From: Hyphomicrobiales bacterium
Lineage (GTDB): Bacteria; Pseudomonadota; Alphaproteobacteria; Rhizobiales; Rhizobiaceae
Direction of reading: 5' to 3'
NCBI GenBank assembly: GCA_900473745.1
Contig: UCMW01000014.1
Location: 1 to 64,000 of the forward strand
Length of the DNA stretch: 64,000 bases
Part shown: piece by piece, positions 50,024 through 58,500 of the stretch
Position numbering within the stretch: the stretch's first letter is position 1
Layout: every line of letters begins with the position of its first letter
Program-made: the position numbers and the translations under genes
Notes under the pieces: model-generated
Seen by the model: only the letters and a program-made list of their open reading frames with translations
What the model was told of the DNA's origin: nothing
Databases searched by the model: none

Positions 50024-52576
50024 TCAGGGATTTCCGTCCGCGAGCCGCTCTTCGATTGCGCCGGCCAATCGACGCATTCCATCGACGGTGAGCGAGTCCT
50101 CGTGCCAACCTTCCAGGTCGATCACAGTTGCTTTGCCGGCGACATTTTCATTCCAGCCGAACAGAAGCTTTCGCGCACGGGCTGGGCTTGCTTCACTGCG
50201 GAAGAGTATCAGTTCTCCAATCGGTTCCGCCCTGAAGTTCCTGGCCGAGTGCACCAGGTAGTCGGTGACGTGAACATTCGCCGTCTCTTCCACACTCGCC
50301 TTGATCCTGTCTGGGCTGAAGGTTGCGAGCAGCCAATTGGTCACGCGGAATTCCTTCAGGAAAACACTTGGCCTCATCCTGCCGGTCAGAAGCTTACGGA
50401 TGAAGTATGTCGTGCGCTTCAGGCGCCGTTCCGCGTTCCACAGCCGCTGGCGCAGCCAAGGCTGCGAGCGGAAATAGCCGGGCGCCCACGCATCTATTGC
50501 CGCAGTGAACGCGACATTGACGCCAGATTGACGGAGCTGGCGCGCCACTTCCAGGGCCAGAATCCCGTTGACGCACAATCCGACGATGCCGACCGGTCCG
50601 GCACCTCTCGGTACATCCATGGCGCGGATCGCTGAGGCGGCGACATCTTCCAGTTTCGTTTCCGCCGACAACTCCGTCTCCGAAGCGCCGAACATGTTGA
50701 CGTTGTAAACTGAGACGGCATCGCTCAGACGGTTGGCAAGCTGGTAGTAAAGGAAAGGATGGTTGATCGTGTAGACAGCGCAGTTCCCTGTTCCCTGTTT
50801 ATAGCTGTTGCGCTCCCAGGCCGGCGCAAATGCGGCGACCGAGGTAAACGGAGGGGATGGGCTTGGACCAAAGGCCGCTTCGGCAAAACCTCGGAGCGTC
50901 TGTTGCTTGAAGAGCAAGGTGAGTTCGGGCTTTGTGCCGAAACGCTCTTTGACGGCCGACAGCATGCGCAGCGCCAGGAGCGAATGCCCGCCGAGCGCGA
51001 AGAAATCGCCGTCCGGCTCGACCTTGTCGACATCGAGGACGTTTGCCCAGATTTCGCCGAGAAGCCGGATGCGCTCGGCAGCGGACAGCGCAGACAGATC
51101 CTCCGGCCCAGCGGACATGGGGGGCTCATCCGTCGGTGTCGCGTGATTGCCGGAAATCGAACCTGTCGAAGAAACGGCGATTGCAGGAGGAACGGCGGCG
51201 AGTGAATGCTGCCCGATGCCGCTGGGTGACAGCGGTGCGGACGGGGAACTCAGCGCCTGCTCATAGACATCCTGCCACATTTTCAGGATGCGTTCGATCG
51301 TGGACCGGTCGAAGAGATCGGTGTTGTATTCGATCGACATGCGCCAGCCGGACGGGCGTCCGACCATGCCGAAGCTGATGTCATAGACCACGCCCGGTGA
51401 CTGTGACGCTGCGCTGAGCAGTTCGAAGTCGCCATAGCGGCGGTCTTCCATGAAGGCCTTGGAGAGATTGAAGTTGACCGAGATCAGCGGGTTGCGGGAG
51501 GGATCGCGCACCGGATTGATGAATTCCACCAGCTTGTTGAAAGGCATGCGCTGGTGATTGACAGCGGCGCTAACCGTCTGCGTTGCTGACTGCAGGTGGT
51601 CCTCGAAGCTCATGGACGGCCGGACCGGCAGACGCAACACCATATTGTTGATGAAGACGCCGATCATCGGTTCGAGATCGGATTGTTCGCGTCCCGCGAT
51701 CTGGGTGCCGAAGAGGATGTCTTCGGCTCCAGTGACGCGATGGAGAACAGCACTGACGATCGCAACGCCGTAGGCGAACAAGGAGACTTTGTGCTCACGG
51801 GCAGCGGCCTCGATGCGCTCGCCGAATTCCACAGACTTGACTGCGGACATGATGTCGCCGCTCGTCGTCTTGATTGCCGGCCGCACGTGATCGCTCGGGA
51901 CCTCGAAATAGGGTGCGCCAGCCAGTGTTTCCTTCCAGAAGCTTCGCTCCGCCTCGAAGCCATAGCTCGACAGGTATTCCTGCTGCCACAGGGCGAAGTC
52001 GCCATATTGCAGGGGCAGGTCCGGCAGTACGGGGGCACGACCAGCCTCCATCGCGGATGCGATTTCACCCAGTTCGCGGCCCAGGACACGGATCGACCAA
52101 CCGTCGAAGCAGGTTTGGTGGGCGGTGATCAGCAGGAAGGCGCGGTTGTTCTCGACCATCAGCAAGGTCACGCGAAAGAGACCGCCGCGCGCGAGATCGA
52201 AGGGCGCGGATGCCGTCTCCTCGCCGATCGACAGGATTCGCTGTTCACGCTGTTCCGGTGGCATGTTTCTGAGATCGATGACCGAAAGCTTGAAGTCTTC
52301 CGCCTCGAGAACCTGCTGGTACGGATTGCCTTTCCGCTCCACGAAGCGCGTACGCAGGATCTCGTGGCGCTGGATGATTTTCTTGAAGGCTGCCTCGATC
52401 GTCGACGCTTTGAAGGATCCTCTGATTTCCCAGCGAACGGCGACATTAAGGGCCGGATTTCCGGGCTGCAGCTGGTCGAGCACCCAGCACCGGAGCTGGG
52501 TCTGCGTGCAGGGAAACTCGCCGATGATCTCCGGCGCGGAGCTGGATGCGACCGTCTGGCTTTCCTGCTGGGTCAT
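50024..52576 (-). CDS. Nonribosomal peptide synthetase, C-T-TE
   Basis: An 850-residue terminal protein. The condensation domain spans about residues 20-445 and has HQTCFDG at 153-159, Gln replacing the catalytic second His of HHxxxDG. The carrier domain (about 490-565) keeps its Ser in LGGHSLLAL (Ser 532). The thioesterase (about 600-850) has the elbow GLCVNG, so the nucleophile is Cys 668, with His 825 in GWHED. There is no adenylation domain between C and T. Its ATG overlaps the stop of the megasynthase by one base. It likely receives the chain from the upstream carrier and releases it, perhaps by cyclisation. Confidence 0.9.
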   Translation of the reverse strand: MTQQESQTVASSSAPEIIGEFPCTQTQLRCWVLDQLQPGNPALNVAVRWEIRGSFKASTIEAAFKKIIQRHEILRTRFVERKGNPYQQVLEAEDFKLSVIDLRNMPPEQREQRILSIGEETASAPFDLARGGLFRVTLLMVENNRAFLLITAHQTCFDGWSIRVLGRELGEIASAMEAGRAPVLPDLPLQYGDFALWQQEYLSSYGFEAERSFWKETLAGAPYFEVPSDHVRPAIKTTSGDIMSAVKSVEFGERIEAAAREHKVSLFAYGVAIVSAVLHRVTGAEDILFGTQIAGREQSDLEPMIGVFINNMVLRLPVRPSMSFEDHLQSATQTVSAAVNHQRMPFNKLVEFINPVRDPSRNPLISVNFNLSKAFMEDRRYGDFELLSAASQSPGVVYDISFGMVGRPSGWRMSIEYNTDLFDRSTIERILKMWQDVYEQALSSPSAPLSPSGIGQHSLAAVPPAIAVSSTGSISGNHATPTDEPPMSAGPEDLSALSAAERIRLLGEIWANVLDVDKVEPDGDFFALGGHSLLALRMLSAVKERFGTKPELTLLFKQQTLRGFAEAAFGPSPSPPFTSVAAFAPAWERNSYKQGTGNCAVYTINHPFLYYQLANRLSDAVSVYNVNMFGASETELSAETKLEDVAASAIRAMDVPRGAGPVGIVGLCVNGILALEVARQLRQSGVNVAFTAAIDAWAPGYFRSQPWLRQRLWNAERRLKRTTYFIRKLLTGRMRPSVFLKEFRVTNWLLATFSPDRIKASVEETANVHVTDYLVHSARNFRAEPIGELILFRSEASPARARKLLFGWNENVAGKATVIDLEGWHEDSLTVDGMRRLAGAIEERLADGNP

Positions 52577-55500
52577 TACAGGCTCTCCATCCGACGTCGT
52601 GCGCCATTCCGGAAACTGGCGAGCGAGGGTATCTGGTAGACGACCCCTCCGACGGCCGGCGCGTTCTCTGCGGTTTCGTCGGCGTAGGCTGCAAGCTCGG
52701 CAATCGAGGGATAGCGAAGCAGGTGTTTCGCTTCCAGCTGGAGACCGGCATCCAGCATGCGGGCGGCAATACGGAAGATCGTCAGCGAGTCCGCGCCGAG
52801 CGCATAGAGATTGTCCTCGACACCAATCGGATCGATGTCCAGCACGCCCTTCCAGATCGTCAAGAGCTTTTCTTCCATCGGTGTGCGCGGTGCTGTCTTG
52901 GGGGCTGCGGTTTCGACCTCGCTGCGACGCAATTCGCGTGTTTCGAGCGTCTTGCGATCCAGCTTGCCGTTTCTCGTCAGGGGCAGTTCTGTTTCCAGCG
53001 ACCAGACGGCCGGAACCATGTAGGCCGGCAAATGCGCTCGCACTGCGTTTGCCAACTGCATGGGGTCTGCCGCCGGGGAGCCGGCGTCGGCCACGAAGTA
53101 GCAGGCGAGAACGAGTTCACCGCGACCATTTCGGGCGCCGACAACTGCACATTGGCGCATGCCTTCGACCTGTGAGACGACAGCTTCGATGTCACCGAGT
53201 TCAATGCGGAAGCCACGCAGCTTCACCTGGTTGTCCCGGCGGCCGAGCAGCTGCAGGGAGCCGTCTTTGAGGCGCCGCCCGAGATCACCCGTCTTGTAGA
53301 GACGCTGCGTTTGGCCGAGGCCGATATCGCGCGAGACAAAGGCCTCTTCGGTGAGATCGGGTCTGTCGAAATAGCCTTGGGCAAGGCCATCGCCGCCGAT
53401 GAACAGTTCGCCGGTGATGCCAGGAGGTGCGAGGCGGCCGTCTGCGCCGAGGATGTGGAGCTGCGTGTTGGCGATCGGATGACCGATGGTAATCGGTGCT
53501 TCGCAGTCTTCAATTTGTGCAACGGAAGACCAGATCGTCGTTTCGGTGGGGCCATACATGTTCCAGAGGCTACCCTGCATTGCGGCCAGTGTCCGGGCGA
53601 GGGCCTTGGGCAGGGCTTCCCCGCCGCACAGCTTTTTCAAGGGGCTGTCGCCATCGAGCCCGGCTTCGACGATCATCTGCCAGAGGGTCGGCGTCGCCTG
53701 CAGGATGGTTGCCTTACTTTCCTTGATCAGCCGAACGAGGGCAAAACCATCTTCGACCTCGGCGCGGTCGGCGATGACGACGCTGCCACCCACAACAAGA
53801 GGCAGGTAGAGTTCCAGGCCGGCGATATCGAAAGAAATCGTGGTCACGGCGACGATGACGTCGTCGGCTGTGAAGCCTGGTTCCCGCGCCATAGACAGGA
53901 GAAAGTTCGTCAGCGACCGATGGGAGATCGTCACACCCTTCGGCGTTCCCGTCGAACCCGAGGTAAAGATCACATAGGCTGTCGCTTCGGTGTCGGTCGG
54001 CAGGCGCTCCAGTTGAGCGCCGGAAAGGGCCTCAATGCTGTCCGCCACCTCATCCAGGCGGATCTTCACCATGCCGTCGGTGGCGAGCGCCGCTGCGGTC
54101 TCGTTCCCGCAAACAAGAGCGGCTGGTCTTGCTGCGGCAAGCGTCTGGCGCAACCGTGTCTCCGGATGGCCGGGATCGAGCGGGACATAGGCGTGTCCGG
54201 CCTTCATGATGCCGATGAGTGCCACCAGCATGTCGAGCGAGCGGTCGACAAGCAGTGCCACGCGCTCGCCTTGCCCGGGGACGATCTTGCGGAGATGCCG
54301 GGCAAACCGATTGGTTTGCGCCTCGAGTTCGGCATAGGTGATCGTCCGTCCGACATGGCGTGCTGCAACGGCTTCTGGTGTCGATTGCGCCCTGTCTGCG
54401 ATGAGCGAGAAGGCGAATTCATCCTGGGGATAATCCAAGACACTCTGATTGAGGTCTTCCGCCAGCCATTTCATCTGCTGCGAAGACAGGAGAGGGAGGT
54501 CGGTCACGGGGCGGCTGATGTCTTCCGCAAGGGCCGTGATCACCGTGACGAGATGGCCGATCCAGCGTTCGACCGTGTCACGGTCGAGGACGTCGGCATT
54601 ATAGTCCACATCGATCCGGATACCGTCCTTGCTCTCAATCATGTTGAGGAACATGTCGAAATTCGCGAATGATTTGGGGTTGGGCACGATCTTGGCGTCG
54701 AGCCCTTCGAATTCCGCGTTCGCCGCGATGCGTTCGAGGTTGAACTGGATGCCCGTTAGCGGCAGTCGGCGCGGATCGCGCTTGACCCCCAGGGTCTTCA
54801 CAAGAGTGCCATAAGTGTAGTCCTGGTGCTCGAAGGCTTTCAGGACCAGTTGTTGCGTGGTCTTCAGGTGGTCTTCGAACGGGGTCGCCGGTTCTACCGT
54901 CTGGCGGATCGGCAGCAGGTTCACGCAGTGTCCGACGAGAATGCGTTCGTCGACCAGGCTCTGGCCTGCAGACGGCACCGCGATGACGACATCATTCTGG
55001 CCGGACAGGCGCGCGAGCACGACCTGGAGGGCCGCCAGCATGGTCGAGAACATCGTGGCCCCCGTCCGCGCGCCACGTTTCCGAACCGCCGTCGTGATTT
55101 CCGGGGGCACGATAACGGTGCAGGTCCCGCCGGCATAGCTGCGCCGATCGGGGTATGGGCGATCAAAAGGCATGTCCGGGAGTTCGGGCAGTTCCCTGTA
55201 CTGTTCATGCCAAAACTGTGAGGTCGTGGTGCTGACATCCGCGCGGGGAGCATGGTTTTCGGCATAGTCGGCGAAAGACATGGCCGGCTCGAGCGAGAGT
55301 CTTTCCGCCTTCAAGACCGCCGAATAGATCGCGGCGAGTTCGTTGATGATGACGTTCAGCGACCAGCCGTCGCAGACGATGTGATGCGCGGTGAAGACCA
55401 GCACATGACGGTCCGGGCCGAGCGCCACGAGATAGGCTCGGGCCAATGGACCTTCCACCAGGTCGAACGGGGTCTTCGCGTCGATCTCGATCAAGTCGTC

Positions 55501-58500
55501 GAGAGCGGCTTTTGCATCAGCCTCTCCGGTCAGGTCCACGGAATCGACCGGAAGCTTGAAGTCGGAGATGAAACGAAAACGTTCGCCGTTTCGGTCGAAA
55601 CGGATGTGCAGGGCGTCATGCCGGGCAATGACCGCATCGATGGCGGCAAGGAAGGCCTTGCGGTCCAGGGAACCGTTCAGTTCAAGCGAGAGGGACTCGT
55701 TGAACGAGCATGACGCATCGTCACCTGCCTGCGCTGCCAGCCAGATCTCGGATTGTGCTTCCGTCAGAGCGGCGCTTTCGGCGCGGACTGCCTGATGCAG
55801 GGTCGGCTTGGGGCCACGGTCAGGTGCAGGCGCCGGGCCGGTCAGTTCGCTCTCGACCTTGGGGGCGAAGATGCCGACCACTTGCAGCGCGTCGATCGCA
55901 TCGCGAAACGCGCGCGCGATCGTCTTGAAATCCTCTTCGGTATGGGCTGTCGTCAGGAAGCAGGGATAGCCATCCTGGATATGGATGCCGTTCATGCGCA
56001 GATAGGGGTAGAGCAGGCCGCCGAGGGGATCCTGGCTGCTGAAGTCCGTGACGAACCAGCTCTTGTAGCCGCGTAGGCAGGGCGAGACGCCGCGCTCAGC
56101 GAGTTCCGAATTGATCTCGTCGACCAGGGCTTCGGTGCGTCGCGCCACACGGTCGTAGAGGGCGGAGCCTTCGCCCTTGATGTGGTGAAGCACGGCGCGG
56201 GCCGCTGCCAGAACTACGGGATGGCGGACGAATGTGCCGGCGAAGAAGGTCGGGACCACATTCGGCACGGAGTCGTCGCCGTAGTTCCAATGCCCACCGT
56301 CCAGGGCATCCATGAAGCGGCCGCTTCCCGCCAGGACACCGATCGGCATGCCGCCGCCGACGACCTTGCCGTAGGTTGCCATGTCACCCTTGATGCCCCA
56401 AATGGCCTGGACGCCACCGGGATCGACGCGGAATCCGGTGACCACTTCGTCGAAGACGAGCGCGCAGCCCGATGTGTCGGCGATCTTGCGCAATTCGGCC
56501 ACGAAAGCGCGCGGCCGCAATTCGGGATGCCGGCTCTGGATCGGTTCGATGATCACTGCCGCGAGATCCTCGGCATTCGTCCTGATCCAGTCGAGGCTTT
56601 CCGGCGCTCCGTAGGGGAGCACAACCATGTTGCCGACGGAGCCCGAGGGGATGCCGGCCGCGATCGGCAGGGCAATCGGTTCCTTGGCCTTGGCGCGACC
56701 TTTCACAAGAACTTCGTCGAACTGGCCATGATAGTCGTTGGCGAATACGACGATTCTGTCGCGGCCGGTGACGGCACGGGCGAGGCGCATGGCTGCCATG
56801 ACGGCTTCGGATCCCGTGTTGCAGAAGGTAACGCGTTCGTGGCCGGTCATGGCGCCGAAGAGTTCGGCGACCTCGCCGGCAAGTGGAGTCTGTGGGCCGA
56901 TGGCAAAACCATCATCCATCTGGATCTTCATGGCGTCGACAACGAAGTCCGGCGCATGGCCGAAAGCCGTCTGGCCGAAACCATTGACGAGGTCGATGTA
57001 TTCGTGGCCGTCGATATCCCAGATGCGGGCGCCCTTGGAGCGATCGCAGACCACGGGGAAGGTCATTTCCTTCCATTCGGACCTGAAGCCGGAAGCGGTG
57101 CGGGGATCTGCGAGGCGGGCTCGATGCGTCTGAGTGTATTCCTTGGACCGCTTGTTGCGGTTGGAATAAGCCAGGACCAGATCGTTGATGAAGTTTTCCT
57201 TCTCAGGTGTGATGTCCGTCTTGGCCTTCGATCCTCCCTGCTGGTAGTGGCGATAACGTTCTCCGCCGATCTCCTCGGAGGGGCCGCTATCCTGAAACGC
57301 CTGCGGTGTCACCGTGGCCTGTGGCGCGGCCACGGTGACCGGGGCGACAATCGGCGGGACCAATGCCGGCGGTGCCGTCGCCACAACAGCCGCTGGCGCC
57401 GATGCTGCGCCCTGGAGAAGCTGGAATTGTTGGGCAAAGAGGTTCTGCGTGAGCGCTAGCTGCGATTGCAGCAGAGCTTCGAGGCCTGTGCCGCCCGGGA
57501 TATGGCCTTGCTGGACTGTCTGGATGCCGCCGGAGATGCCTGGCAGCGGCGCCGGGGGTGGTGCGGAGATCTGCGGCGCCATCTGGGCAGTGGCAGGTTG
57601 GGAAGCGATCGGCTGCACGGCTGCTGCGGGCGCTGGGCTAAACGCTACCTCCACCTTTGCCGGCTCGGGCGGCAGGGCCTGGTCCAGATATTTCGCCAGG
57701 GCCGCAATCGACGGGATGTTGCCAAGCAGTTCGCGGAACGAGATCTTCACGCGATACTGCTTGTCTATTTTCTGCGCGAACTGCCCGATGAAGAGGGAAT
57801 CGAAGCCGAGTTCGAGGAAACTGTCGTTGACGTTGCCCGAATGTATTGGTTCGCCGGACATCTCGCTCAAAAGAGTGATCAGCGCGGTCTCCAGTTCCGG
57901 AGTGCGATCGGCGACCGTGATGGTGCTGATGGCGTTCATGGTTTCCACCTCGTCTCTTGCGAATGGCTCGCTCTTGATACTCTCTGGTTCTGTCTGTCGT
58001 ACGGGTTGGGCCGCGCGTGCCCGCCGCATCGATGGCGGGGCGTCGATCCAGTGTCGCTGCCGCTGGAAGGGATAGGTCGGCAGCGAAACTGTTTTTCGGG
58101 TTTCGTTCGGCAGGCCGGGCCAGGGAAGGTCGCTGCCCGCCATCCAGAGGCGCCCATGGGCGTCGGCGATGAAATGCCGTGCCGCAGAGGCGTTGTCATG
58201 CTCTGGAAGAGACTGCACGATGGCCGGCAACTGGTCCCGGCCGATGGTCTGAGCGGCGAAGACAGATAGCGTTCGGCCAGGGCCTACTTCGAGAAGGATC
58301 GGGCTTTGGTCCTTGCACAGTGTAACGAGGCCATCGGAAAAACGGACGGGTTCACGGCAATGTCGCGACCAGTAGTCCGGGGAGGATCCCAGAGCGTCAG
58401 TCTGCCAGTCGCCCGTCACGCAGGAGATGTAGGGGATAGTCGCGCGACCGTAGGTCACCTTCGATGCGACATCGCGCAGTGCGTCGATGCAGGGCTCCAT

